Origin: Tetrastigma voinierianum
Lineage: Eukaryota; Streptophyta; Magnoliopsida; Vitales; Vitaceae
Length of the DNA: 64,000 bases
Direction of reading: 5' to 3'
NCBI GenBank assembly: GCA_016808115.1
Contig: JAEQBH010002443.1
Span: 1 to 64,000 of the forward strand
Position 1 is the stretch's first letter. Each line of letters begins with the position of its first letter. Below the pieces are notes generated by a model. The model did no database searches, was not told where the DNA came from, and worked only from the letters and a program-made list of their open reading frames with translations. Made by a program: the position numbers and the translations under genes. Shown piece after piece: positions 50,300 to 61,278 of the stretch.

Positions 50300-51900
50300 T
50301 GAACTTGTCTTCCTACGATTGATCATCTTTGTATCTGTATTAGGGACATGAGGTGTGTGCGATTTTCATCCTCTCACAGCTAATTCACTATGAGACTCTT
50401 GTGATGATTCCTTGGTTGGAATAGTTTGTCAATTACCTTACCACTTCGAGAAGGGTAGTAGCGGTATACGATTAGCTCAAATGTGCCTCTTTGGAACCTA
50501 AGCTTCCCACCTTTGTTTGACCTTGTGGGTTTTGGATGGAGTTGTGATGGAAGTTTCCCTTTCTCTTGTTGAAGGTTACTGTAGGCTGAAGTCGACTTGG
50601 TTACTCCCGGGATCTCCATCATTCGGAGCGGTTCGGAGTTACGTGTTAGAGTGGATTGTTGGGTTTGTACAAAGCGTATGGCCCCATATCTTCGAGACTT
50701 CTCTTATGTGGAGGTTGGTAAAAATTTTGTCAATTTTGATTCCCTTGGTTCGGTGGATGATGACCTTGATTAGAGTTTCCACTGAAATCCTTGGGGGCCT
50801 TGATTACGAAATGGGAATGGAATTTGGAAAACCTTGGTTTGGATAGTGAGGCCTTGGTTGTTTGGCGAGGTTATGTAGTCCTCCCTCATTTCTCCGGCTA
50901 AATTAGGATGCTTGCTTACCGAGTTGTAAGTTTGGTATGGGAATTGAAGGTTTCCTTTGGTAGTTAAGGGCGTTGGCTTGTTCAATTTGAATGGCTCCCT
51001 TAACTTGAGGAAGATTTGGGCAGTTAATGGTCGAGTGTGTAGGGTCATCGCATATAATGCATGGCTCATCTACAGGTCCATTTGATGCTTGAGGAGTAAT
51101 TGAGGCACACCCCTAGTTACCTCATTCACCTTTTTCATCTCTGTGCCTCTAATTTCCTTGTTAAATTTGCAATTTTGGCTTGCAACTCATCATTCTCTCT
51201 TAGGTGGTGGATTCGCCACCGGGTGGATGTGCTATGCCTTTAACGATGTCTAAAGGGTGTTAGTCTCCCAAGTTCGAGCATTCTGCTATAGTGTCAAAAA
51301 GTTGAATTGCCTCCTAGCACTCTTTTCATAAATTCTCCTGCGCATCATTTGGATGTATTGTTTATTACTTAAAGACAATCCTTGATGGAAGTATGCACAA
51401 ATTTGTCAACATCTAACCCATGATGAGGGATAGCATGGAGGAGATCCTTATATCTTTCCATACCGCTCAGAGGGGTTCACTGGCTTTGGAAAAGTTACGA
51501 GATTGCTCGCATGAGGGCATTAGTACGTCACGGGAGAGGAAAAACGTGAGGAATTCGTTCGCATGTTTCCCATGTAAGATTAGAATTAGGTCTGCGAGGG
51601 AATGGGAACCAGATTTTGGCCTTCTCCTTCAAAGCAAAAGGAAATAAAACCAAACAAATTATATGAAGGTAGACGGTGGAGAGGAATGTCTGCGAGACAT
51701 CCTGCGAAATCCCTCATAAATGAGTAAGGGTTCTCGATTCGAACCCTTGTGGTATCACAGTGAAGGCGGATCATTTCGACTGTCGGAATTGATTCAAATC
51801 ATCAGGAAGGCGAATCACAAAGAATTGGTTGTAGTCCTTTGAGGTTGTAAGTTATCGAAGGGTTCTTTCTACATTATTGAAAGATGGGGAACTCTATCTT
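50300..51900 (-). pseudogene. Athila gag remnant with intact CCHC knuckle
   Basis: The minus strand carries FCFEGEGQNLVPIP (about 51630) and YKDLLHAIPHHGLDVDKFVH (about 51460-51400) of the gag core. A complete C-x2-C-x4-H-x4-C knuckle (CIICDDPTHSTINC) lies near 51020-51065, followed by NCPNLPQVKGAIQ and an N/Q/P-rich tail to about 50350. The knuckle residues are all present although the surrounding frame is interrupted. Confidence 0.8.
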
Positions 51901-52253
51901 GATTTTCTTGAAGGTTACCATTCCTCCCCTCTCATTACAGATTGTTATTGGAAGTGTAGCATTGTCCACAATATTGTTGGAGTGTGAGTCCTTGTTGGAT
52001 TATCAGGATTATCCATTTTGAGGTAAAAATGTTATCTTGAGACCGCTTGGCATTATGGATTCTCGGAGTTTCTAAAGTCGAGTCTGACTAGTCGGTGTTT
52101 CTCGTTGGGCGGCTGACATACTGCTTTGATCCAGAAACACTTACTAAGATTTCTCACTAAAAACAAAAATAAAAGAAAAGTGGAGAGCGTGCGGGTGCAA
52201 TGCAATTTGCAATTTACCTCTAACTCTCTTCGAGATCCAGCGGTTGGTCAGCA

Positions 52254-52273
52254 CTCCATTGCAGCGCCAAAAA
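52254..52273 (-). other. Primer-binding site of the Athila element
   Basis: On the minus strand TTTTTGGCGCTGCAATGGAG follows the LTR end CTACA. It resembles the TGGCGCC..TTGC.GGGG sites used by Athila and Tat elements, with changes. Confidence 0.55.
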
Positions 52274-53543
52274 TGTAGATCTGATTAATTGTGCTAATTC
52301 TATTTGGCGTAGGTGTGGTCGTCTAGCATTTATGTCTGTGAATCCACGAGTCGTCTCCTCGAGAGCGGTGCCACTTTGATCGATAGGGCTATTCCCCCTT
52401 AAAAGTATGGATTTAAAGTGTGATGTTGTGTTGTTGGTGAATAGTTGATTAAGTTTAAATGTTTTAAACTAGAAAGAAGACAATTCTTTGGGATTTTGGG
52501 GTTCCACTGTGATCAATTAAGTCCCACCTCTTATTTTATAAACTCATCTAGGAACCGTTGATAAATGGTCTTAGATGGAGGATTTGTCTTTAAATGCTAT
52601 TTGGAAAATAAGATGATCGAGGTAATACTAAACACTTGTTCTCGAAATTCGCAGACATAGTTGTATTATAGTCAAGAAACCCCAGTATCAGAGCTCTAGT
52701 TAACCGTTGTCAGAATTTGCCAATGAAGGTTTTGACTCTTTCTGCTGATGATCGTATTTTTAATCCATTGAAGATCAAAAGGGATGAGGACATTATATGA
52801 TGGGGTGAGTTTTCCATCGATCTGAGTGACGCAGTTGAACTCCATAAACGTATGTTGAAGATGAAGGAAACGGTCAATCTAAACAATGCAGATCTTTCCG
52901 ACATAACGAATGAATGAATATGTTTAAAGCGAGTAAATATTATCTTTGAAAGGATGAATATGAATCAGAAGCTAAAATAATGAATCTTTGAGTGCTGGAT
53001 CTCGCAGGTCGCTCGGGCTTCTTGGGAAAACTCTTTGTTATCTAGAACCTATTATGAGTGAAAATTCAACTTCAAGAAGTCTCTCTTCGTGTATCACTCT
53101 CTTTTGGCCTCAGGTATGGTTTTGTTTTGGACTGTTGAATGAGAGTATAAAATGCGGATGGATTCTTGAATAGATTCATAGTTCATTCATGGATGTGCAG
53201 AGTGGAGCAAGATTAAGGCAGTACTATCATATTCAATTGCTGATAGTTACAAGATGAACTTCAGTTTCTCAAGGTGTTTCATACTAATGATTTGATAAAT
53301 TATCTGGATGACTTTAAAAGTTCTCTGGCAGAAAATCCTGAATTTTTGTTTAACTCAGTTCAGACTTGTGATTATGCCATCTTGACATTACTGTTCTGAA
53401 CAAACATCTTGTATTGTTTAACTTTAAGACTTGCTGGTGACCTCTGAGAAAATTAAATACTGTTCTTATTGCCAAATGTGGGTAAATTGTGATTTAAATG
53501 TGCTAGATTCTATTATAATTATCACTCAAATGTGTATTCATCA
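52274..53543 (-). repeat. 5' LTR of the Athila element
   Basis: 1,270 bp, TGATGAATAC at the start and CTACA at the end on the minus strand. It is placed directly between the remains of the Tat PBS and the Athila PBS-like site. Without a partner copy the start is inferred from the junction with Tat sequence. Confidence 0.6.
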
Positions 53544-53550
53544 GTCGTTC

Positions 53551-53567
53551 CCATTGATGGCGCCAAT
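53551..53567 (-). other. Primer-binding site of the Tat element
   Basis: On the minus strand ATTGGCGCCATCAATGGG directly follows the Tat 5' LTR end CTACA and continues AACGA. This is the form seen in many plant Tat elements (TTGGCGCCGTCTGTGGGAA). Confidence 0.8.
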
Positions 53568-54124
53568 TGTAGTCTCCTGAATTTTAAATTAGATTTGGAT
53601 CGTCAGACATTAACTTGCCAACATGTGCACAGCAAAACAAGCAGCGGCGGTGATGTGCGTGCCTCTCGATACTTAAGTGAATCAAAGATACGGGTAAAAA
53701 ATTGATCTTTTGGTAAGAATGCCATTACCTTCGCATTTGTCATTCCTCCTTCCTTTATGGAGGAGGAAGATGATTCGATTTGCATGGAAAGTGGATGGTT
53801 CCTTCAGCGGAAGGGAAAAGCGAATTCTTCGCGGCGTCGTGACTCTTCTTAACTGATGGTCGAGTTATTTGCGACTTGTGCGCTAGAAGTATTTATTCAC
53901 GCCAAAACGAGTTATGTGTATGTGTGGTAAGAGGGGGCGTCTTTAAAGCTGAGAGATCGGTCAGATGTAATAATTAGTTGGCGTAATTCTTAGAGATGGC
54001 TCAGGCTAGGAGAGGATAGAATCGGTGTTGCATCCATGAGCGGTACGGAAGGTAATACCCAGGCTGGCGCGGGTAAGGTGTTTGAGCACAGTGAATGGTA
54101 GAGGCGCTCTGGGCACAGTACCCA
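53568..54124 (-). repeat. 5' LTR of the Tat provirus
   Basis: 557 bp; on the minus strand it runs TGGGTACTGTGCCC to GGAGACTACA. It aligns along its length with 36566-37119. The CA end next to a PBS fixes the inner border well; the outer border follows from resumption of the hAT transposase reading at 54125. Confidence 0.75.
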
Positions 54125-54740
54125 CAATGCTCAAGAATCATCTATGAGTCTTATTTGTAACCACCATAAAGCCTTTGTTTTTGATTAAGTCAGCGTGTGG
54201 AGTGGTGATTCACGATTCTTGTTATCACCCAACAAATCCATTGTTTTTATTTGTTTCTCATAATCTTAAATTTTCAATATATCATTATTATTAGTATTTC
54301 GAGAAACCATTTTAAACAATGGTTGAAGGAATTGATGGAGTATTTTAAAGCCAACATAGTCAACCATCGAAGAGGATATTCATAACAAAACAATCATACT
54401 TGCAAGATCCTTCCTAGCATTTTCTTAATCAAAAGTATATGTACTAAGCGATAACTTTCTACTAGCTTCTTTTCTAGGATTCAAAATTGCTTGCTTAATA
54501 TCTCTTTGTTTTCGAAAAGGACATCTATTAAAATGATCATGTAGATGTTTTGTCCCATTCTTACTTTCACCATCTAATTTTTCTCACAATAATTACAAAT
54601 AGCCTTGTCTACCCCATCAATCCTTTGTTTTTTATAGTGGTTTCACACTATAGAAGTTAATTTTCTTTTTCCAACTCTAACTTGGTCAACACACAAATCT
54701 ACAGAAGAAGAAGTTTGGTTTGAATTCTGGGAGTTGGTAA
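54125..54740 (-). pseudogene. hAT transposase, 5' exon with BED zinc finger
   Basis: On the minus strand: TSIVWNHYKKQRIDGVDKAI then CNYCEK near 54585-54650, followed past a frameshift by GTKHLHDHF near 54535-54555, the C-x2-C..H..H pattern of a BED finger. Downstream are a Y-P-L-..-V-D-like segment near 54330-54370 and a damaged D-L-W-T region near 54170-54230. The reading then meets IDDSWAL near 54130-54145 and stops at the Tat boundary; it resumes at 36564 and joins the catalytic exon through the small intron. BED fingers bind the transposon ends. Confidence 0.8.
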
Positions 54741-55826
54741 TTCTTCATAATTATCTTATCCACAGGCCTTGTTGAGTGAATTAATTGAGCGTCTTAGCTT
54801 ACTTAAATAAATAATAAAATGTAAAGAGATTAGAAGGCTGAGAGAACTTTAAGTCAATAAATGAACACAAATTAGAGAAAAAGCCATAAAAACATAAAAA
54901 ACCAAAATTCCATAAAGTCACCACATGTTCATTTTTATTTTTCTGAGCTCCGAACATATTTGAGAAATTAAATACCATATCAACTAGTTAGTGTAGATTT
55001 CAAATCTGGGCATTCAATTTCTGTATGTTTTGTACAATTAGAATTAAGTAATAGTCGAGCCAAGTTTTACATCTAAAATTCTAGCGATAATTCCAAATCA
55101 AAACCAAACCTATCATTTTGAGGATGTGTTGAGGAGGCTCAGCTGTTGTGAGTGAGAGAGGAAGAGAAGGTCGGAGGCTGGTTCTGAATCTTCTGATTGG
55201 TGCGACGGCGCCGACGCTGGCGTGAGGAGGAGAAGGGGAGGCCGGAGGCTGGTCGTTGGCAAGCTGTTGCCGGCGTTGGTGATGTGGCTCGTGAGAAGAT
55301 CTGAAGATGAGAGATGAGAGACAGAGTGAAGTGGGATTTTGATAGAGAATATGAGAATGACCGATGAGAGAGGGTAAGAGTGAGGAGGAGATTGAGTCTT
55401 TGAGAGACGAGAGACAAAGTGAAGACTGAAGAGAGAGAGTCGATAGGCTGAAAGTGAAAGAGGGTCAACCATCACAAAAATCGACAAATAAAGGGTTTCC
55501 CGTAAAAACAACAGATGAGAACTCCCTCTTCGTATTTTATTCAGCACTCTCAGCAACCAAACATAGAATTATAACAAATAAAGATCAAAGGCCGCGTACA
55601 AGAACATCCATTTCTCAAAAAAAAAAAAAAACACACAAAATGATTTAAGAATCAAAATAAATGAAAGATTTTGAGTCAAAAGCAGATAATTTTTCCATCT
55701 AAGTAAAAGCCTAAAAGCACTGAATAAAGCGATCGCGGGAAATGCACCGACAGATTTGTAGATTACGTATAGAAAAACTAGAAATGAAAAAATGAAAAAG
55801 AAAGAGAGAAAATTATATATATATGA

Positions 55827-55861
<35 letters not shown>

Positions 55862-56090
55862 GAGAGAAAGGACTTACAGAGACAATAAAACCTGCAGACG
55901 TATTGTGGGGGTTAGGAAGGTAGAGGAAAACGAGTAATGGGGGGAGGGAGAAGAGAGAAAACAAGGGAGGAGGAAGATGGGGAAGGGAAGGGAAGGGGGG
56001 TTAAGGAGGCGTAAGGACAGAGAGGTTGCGTATTAGGTTGGCCACATATTTTCCATTTTCATACATTTGTATAAAAGTAAAAACAAATAA

Positions 56091-56187
<97 letters not shown>

Positions 56188-56292
56188 AGGCGGGGATAGT
56201 ATTCCCAGGCCTTATCAACAGATTATGCGGGGAATCCCTGGCTCGTTAGGGAGAGACCCGTTGGGCGCGGGTCGGGGCAAATTGCCATGCCT
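54741..56292 (-). other. hAT 5' leader and subterminal region
   Basis: It contains the pyrimidine-rich (on the minus strand) leader that produces long Ser/Leu/Pro ORFs at 55113-55556, a (GA)n run at 55826-55867, and an uninterrupted (AT)n run of about 85 bp at 56097-56183. No domain is visible. The ORFs are considered leader sequence, not proteins. Confidence 0.5.
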
Positions 56293-56293
56293 A

Positions 56294-56301
56294 TATATGA
56301 C
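56294..56301 (+). repeat. Right target site duplication of the hAT element
   Basis: TATATGAC is identical to 34285-34292 and sits immediately outside the right terminus. Confidence 0.9.
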
Positions 56302-56386
56302 ACTATTAATTATGGTAGTGCCCATGATTATTAAGATAATTAGTATATTTTATTAAAATAGTATCTAAATATTACCTATAATACCC

Positions 56387-58130
56387 ATAATAAAAAAATA
56401 AAATAAAATAAGAGGGGTTGCAATTTCTCAAAGTTGGGAGGGGCTCTTGATTAATATATGAATGTTTTTCTATAATGAGATTTTCCCTACACAATCCTAA
56501 CCTTCTTCATCATTTTTTTCTTTCTCAAGGAGATGAGAGACGAATCAGGGTTTCAAAGAGAGTGACTTCAAGCTTCAAGAAACATAAACTCCAAATAAGT
56601 ATTCTTTTTCACTCTTGATACTTAGTAGTTAAGATTTTCAAATATTTAGATTTACAAGCCTAGGGTTTTTTAAAACTTGAAAATAGGAAACCCTATAAGT
56701 GATTAGGATGTACATGGGGAAGAAACTTGATTAAGGTTTGATGTTTAATGTATTTGGGCAAATTCTTATTATTGGAAACTTATATTTGAAAACCTAAGAT
56801 TACCTAAACTTTCAAGTATGAAACCCTAGGAATGTAGGAAACCCTGAGAATTTGTATTTGATGTATTTTGGTAGTTTTTGGATTAGTAAACTTTTGATTT
56901 GAAACCTTAGAGGATTTCCTGCAAGTTACAAAGAACCACTTGTTCATAAATTTTTTTAGAATTTCAACAAAAAACCATGTTTTATGGTAAAATCCATAAT
57001 TTTTTGGATTTAAGAAATTGATAGAATTGGAAAGTAGGTGATGTTGAGACTCTTGTGGAAAATTGTATAATTTATTTGAAATTCTCAAGCTAAATAAATT
57101 TTGAGATTTTAGATTTAAATATTTTGGTTCCTATAAAAGAAAATTATGAAATTATTATTATTTTTGTTTAATAGGATGTTACTCATATTATTCAGGTGAT
57201 TTGTGACTCCTTGAGACTTCTTGGTTTTTGCTAGTACTTTGGAATACCGGGTAAGAAAGATTAATGTAACTTTTCATATCAAACAAAATATTTTGTTAGT
57301 ATATGTGGATATGAGTTTCGGAATTTTCTAGTTATTTAAATCACATGCATTTAACAAATATGTGTTTTGTATGAAAAATAGATTTTAGAATATTTACGGC
57401 AAAGATTGGAAGTTATGGAGATATGCTTTTGTGTTATTGGAAAATTATAAACATGAAAAAATATTTTATTTTGGTTTATATGATCCATGTCAATTGATAT
57501 AAACTTGATAAATATGACCCGTGTCAATGGGTATAAACTTGACAAATATGGTCTCAGTCAATGAGTTCTAGTAGTTGATAAAATGATCATCGTTAACGGG
57601 TTATAATAATTGATATTTTATTTGAAATAAATACTTTTGAAAATCACGAGTTTATTGTTTTTTTTTTTTTTTTTTTGGTGGATTGACTATGATATAGAAT
57701 TGTTTGAGAAATACAAAATATGATGAATATTAGTTTGACATATATTTGTCTCTTATTTTATTGTATTCAAGGATTTTATGGGATTTTTTAGGAAAAGAAA
57801 AATATGTTATATCTCAAATTTTGAAAATTTTAAGGTATTGATCCATGAAAATGTATTAAAATTATTTATTGAGGCTTTAGATTTCAGCTCATTTGATGAT
57901 CGTTTCCAGGTGCCTTAAAACTTGCGAGAAGTGATGTTAGGGTAAACAAATATGAGAATTGAGAAATAAAAATATTTTGTTGGAAGAGCAAAATTATTAA
58001 GGAATTTCTTTTATTGTTTTGGAATTGAATGTTTGTAAATTTTTATTTGAAGGATTTATATTGCTAAAATGTTATGTTTTGAAGATGCCATTTATAAGTA
58101 TGGTTTTAGAGTCATATATGTGAATTGATA
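56387..58130. mobile_element. 1.74 kb insertion of unknown class in the MITE tail
   Basis: It is flanked by the direct repeat ATAATACCC (56378-56386 and 58131-58139); the MITE continues on both sides. There is no recognisable coding domain. Inside are a three-fold repeat of about 45-60 bp with GTCAATGGGTATAAACTTGA (57480-57600) and a poly-T run at 57658-57676. The left end is A-rich (AATAAAAAAATAAAA); no terminal inverted repeats or TG..CA ends were seen. A 9-bp duplication is typical of Mutator-like elements; it could also be a degraded solo LTR. Confidence 0.45.
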
Positions 58131-58186
58131 ATAATACCCTTAATTTAAAGTTGGGGTATTATGTTATCAGACCTGAAACATAATTA

Positions 58187-58680
58187 TTTCATACGAAATC
58201 GAATTATATATTTGAAGGTTTACACTTATTTAAATATAGAATTTGAATAATTTTTATTTTATTGATATTTTTACCAAAAAACCTATCAATATTTATCACT
58301 GTCGGCCTGATTCCATGATTTTCCCGCTCAAAGATATTGAATTACGCAGAATTCACAAGCCAACCACTTCATTACCTTTTATTAGTTTAAAAGGCCTTGA
58401 CTGTTCTATAAAGTCAAGATTCTGATGAAGCGTATTTAGTATTTTCCTTCTATAATCTTAAATTCCTTTCACAATTAAACACACTTACTTCGTTTAAAAA
58501 AAAAAAAAATCGGATTTTATTAATTTTAAAATTATACGTTTCTCGAAGGTGCAAATATAATTACAAGCGAGATAGTTTATATTTATTTTAGTAAATTGTA
58601 TTTTTTTTTGGAAAGGTTTAGTAAATTGTATTTAAAAATATGATTAATTAATGTTTAGATGGAAGACAGCATAGAAGCAG
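58187..58680. other. AT-rich spacer before the last gene
   Basis: No gene or repeat unit is recognised, apart from a poly-A run at 58496-58509 and a small direct repeat TAGTAAATTGTATTT (58590 and 58618). Confidence 0.4.
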
Positions 58681-58681
58681 T

Positions 58682-58694
58682 GGTCAATGGTCAA
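58682..58694 (-). promoter_or_regulatory. Two W-box cores upstream of the last gene
   Basis: GGTCAA at 58682-58687 and 58689-58694 are TTGACC on the minus strand, the WRKY-binding core, 7 bp apart and about 350 bp before the start codon. Short motifs like this can be chance. Confidence 0.35.
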
Positions 58695-59037
58695 CAGAAG
58701 TACTAGGGAGAGGAAAGCGTAGGCCGGCTGACAAATCTGCAGGTCTCGGGCGAAAGACCCAACAGCGGATGTGGGAGACACGCGCCGTAAGCAGACCTTG
58801 ATTTCATGAAACATCCGCAAGAATTGGCCGTCACTCTAAACAAAGGGCCGACTTCTTGTCCATGTTTCAGAAGGAAACAGCTTTTGTCCCTCCCTCTCAA
58901 TTCATTAGGTTTTTTTTTTCTGGAAAGTGTAAAAAGCCCGCGTTTTTTTCTGGGTATTTTCATGGCTCCTTCTCTGAGAGAGACACTGTTGTAGAGGGGG
59001 AGAGAGGGAGACACTCACACACAGTGATTCAGAAAAC

Positions 59038-59106
59038 ATGGGTGCTCTTGCTCCTATCACGCCATGGAAACCTGAAGATGATCTTTTGTTAAAGAACGCT
59101 GTTGAG
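59038..59106 (+). CDS. First coding exon of an FHA-domain/microspherule-like protein (EMB1967-like)
   Basis: The exon begins with ATG at 59038, gives M-G-A-L-A-P-I-T-P-W-K-P-E-D-D then LLLKNAVE, and ends GAG before a GTAAGC donor at 59107, in phase 0. This is the conserved N-terminus of plant proteins related to microspherule protein 1 (Arabidopsis EMB1967 and its FHA-domain paralogues), nuclear factors associated with chromatin complexes in animals and needed for embryo development in Arabidopsis. The next exon should start A-G-A-S-L-E-S-L-A-K-G; I could not find it before the window ends, so the first intron appears to exceed 4.8 kb. A GA-rich leader (58975-59012) precedes the ATG. The exon is uncorrupted, so the gene may be functional. 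Confidence 0.75.
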
Positions 59107-60463
59107 GTAAGCGTTTTTTTTTTTTTTTTACTTTTTTTTGAATACACTTTACTCATGTCATTTTCTTCAATAGTTTTCAAAGATTCCGTCTCTTTCTTTA
59201 CCCGATTTTACAACCCGGTACCCTTTTTTTTCACGCTAGAATGCTTCTTTTTAAATTTTATTTTTCTAATTTTTGTATTTTTATGTTTGAAGTTTAAACT
59301 TGGGCTAGCAACTGAAATTTTTTTGGTTTTATATTTTGAAGAATAGGAGAAATCGATTCCTTTGTCTGGCGTTGCAGAGTGTGTTCTTCTGCTATGGGTG
59401 TGCTTCATGTCGGGGTACTCTTTTTAGGGGTTGGAGTTCTTGGTTCTTTGGGTTAGAGAACAAACTTTGAGAAAGATAGGGCTTTTCAAAATTGGGGTAT
59501 AATGCTATTAGTATGATTAGTTTATGGAAGTTTTGGGGTGTGGGCTTCCCCTCATTCAGTGGCGTTAGTTATGTTTGAGATCTTGGGCCAGCGGGTCAGT
59601 TTTCCTAAACCCATTTTTTTAGCTAAGCATGAGCTTTGGGAGTGTCATACTTAGGGAATACATAGAGAATCCTGAAACTAATTGCATGATGTCCTGCCTC
59701 TAGGAAACGTAGATGTTAAGTTAGGTTCACAAGTCATCTCAGGTGTCATGTAGGGATAGAGCAGGTTTGACTCAGTATCATTTTTAACTAAAAAAAAGCA
59801 GGTTTCTACTTTCTAGTTGGTTAGAATGTCTTATGCGAAGTAATGATGTTTTGGAGTGTGAACGGAAGATCAGAAGATGTCTTGATAAATTAATGTTTCT
59901 GACATGCACGCCTACATGATTTTTGTTTTTGAAAAATTGAAACAATATGCAACATTTTGGGTTGAAACCTAACCAAGATTGTAAGTTCTATTATGATTCT
60001 ATATGAACTCATGATTCACATTTTGACATTGCATTTGATATGAGGCATGAGGTGCTGGACCTGTAAAATTCCAAAATTTTGATCCTAGACATGGTTGTTT
60101 CCATTTTCTGATGAATGAACTATATTTCAAATGTTTATTTACACGTATGTTCACTTTTTAATTAAAAATCTAGAGTGAAGTATTGAGAAGAAAATGCTCT
60201 AAAATAGAAGAGAAGGAACGGCTTCTTAATAGGCTCTGCTTGACATAGTGAAATACATGCTTTGGAGGTGATTAAATGTGGACAGTTTATAAGCCTCCAA
60301 ACCAGTTTTCTGACACGTGTAAGCAGAAGTGTCCTGCCCCAGCATGTATGGCATAATTAATCCTGCTGACATGTGTTTGACATGCCCATTATCAATGGGG
60401 GAGAAAGAGGTAATCCTCTTTCACATCACAAACCAGTTCACTTTTATTATTTTTATTTTCAAA

Positions 60464-60590
60464 GTTATAACTTGTAAGGCATGAGACATAAGGGTGGTGT
60501 CATACTAATCACAGATTGTTCCTTTATTTTCTTTTAAAAGTTATAACTTGTAAGAATATGATATGTTCATAAGGAATGGTGTGTTCAGTG
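60464..60590. repeat. Imperfect duplication of about 75 bp in the intron
   Basis: AAAGTTATAACTTGTAAG occurs at about 60462 and 60536 and is followed in both copies by similar ATGA.A..TA..G...GGTGT text. Confidence 0.55.
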
Positions 60591-61209
60591 GCAAAGTCTT
60601 ATGAGAACAATTGGATCTTTGAGCAATTCAGGGTTTAAGCTTTTAGCTTGGAAGCATGCAGGTTTTTCATTTAATGAGTTTTACATCGCAAAAAAATGGA
60701 GGAAAAGAAGGTATGGGAGAAATACTGCAGGTTATATCATGGTACATCACAGTCTATTCTTGAATTCCAGTTTGTTAAATCTTTTACGGCTTTGTTTTGT
60801 TAGTGCTAATGATAAAGGCTTAATCACTAGGGTACAGGGATTGAAAAATTGATTCCACATCAGTGAAATGATCCTGTTGTATCCAGCCAATTATGATTTG
60901 TGGGATATGCCTTTCCTGTTAAGGCCCAACAGAGTCTGTTTGGAGAATGAGGACATTATGAAACAACTTTTAATGATCAACTATGGCCTTAAAATTCGTA
61001 AATAGAAATGTTACCTTGAAAGTGTTTTATGAATAAGAAATAGTGTGGTTGAGACACTGTCATGCTAGTTTAAAAAAAAAAAAGAAGTAAAATACTTGTA
61101 GTGATCTTGCTAGATTCCCAGCTAGCTAGTAGAAGATTGAAAAGCAAAACCTAAAAACATAGTAGAAAATGTCAAATTTCAAACTTATAGATGAAAATTC
61201 TGTGTTTGA

Positions 61210-61278
61210 TTTGTGTGACGTTCAAGAATGTCACATTAAATGGTTTGTGTGATGTTCAAGAATGTTACATTAAGTGGT
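61210..61278. repeat. Two 34-bp tandem units in the intron
   Basis: TTTGTGTGACGTTCAAGAAT and the following TGTCACATTAAATGG are repeated directly as TTTGTGTGATGTTCAAGAAT with TGTTACATTAAGTGG; three C/T or A/G transitions separate the copies. Confidence 0.8.

Larger units (their letters stand above)
46000..53543 (-). mobile_element. Athila-lineage Ty3/gypsy element nested in the Tat provirus
   Basis: On the minus strand: LTR (53543-52274), PBS-like TTGGCGCTGC (52254-52273), gag with zinc knuckle, RT, RNase H and integrase with Athila-type wording, ending near 46600. It lies between the Tat PBS and Tat gag, so it inserted into the Tat element. No 3' LTR similar to 52274-53543 was found between 45900 and 46600, so the 3' end appears deleted and the left boundary is approximate. 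Confidence 0.75.
36566..54124 (-). mobile_element. Tat-lineage Ty3/gypsy provirus (17.6 kb) with antisense ORF
   Basis: Two related LTRs (36566-37119 and 53568-54124; 554 and 557 bp) bound it. On the minus strand a PBS of the TTGGCGCC..TGGGAACGA type follows the 5' LTR and a purine tract precedes the 3' LTR. Gag (about 45450-45900), RT (about 43990-44480), RNase H and integrase (to 41877) lie on the minus strand. Then comes a 60-bp tandem array and, on the plus strand, an antisense ORF region (38472-41200). This order resembles Retand-like members of the Tat group, for which antisense ORFs have been reported. No target duplication was identified (flanks ACCTC and CAATG), so the outer borders may be off by a few bases. 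An Athila element is nested between PBS and gag. Confidence 0.82.
34293..56293 (-). mobile_element. hAT DNA transposon (22.0 kb including nested retrotransposons)
   Basis: The left end reads TAGGCATAGCAACGGAGTGC and the right end, in reverse complement, TAGGCATGGCAATTTGCCCC. Both subterminal regions are GC-rich, as in BED-finger hAT elements whose ends read as GGCA(A/T)GGG-like text. A perfect 8-bp duplication TATATGAC flanks it. The transposase is on the minus strand in two recognised exons at opposite sides of a 17.6 kb Tat provirus. Without that insert the element would be about 4.4 kb, a usual size for an autonomous hAT. Confidence 0.93.
34229..58186. mobile_element. MITE copy 2, split by a hAT and a further insertion
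   Basis: The left part is 34229-34292 (starts TAATTGTGTTTTAGGTATGA), the middle part 56302-56386, the tail 58140-58186 (ends CAGACCTGAAACATAATTA). The terminal inverted repeats match those of copy 1. The hAT duplication TATATGAC and a 9-bp repeat ATAATACCC mark the two points of interruption. Net MITE length is about 200 bp, near that of copy 1. Confidence 0.6.

Noticed and set aside
55113..55556. 147-aa minus-strand Ser/Leu-rich ORF
   Set aside because: CT-rich leader upstream of the hAT BED exon; no domain and the composition explains the open frame.
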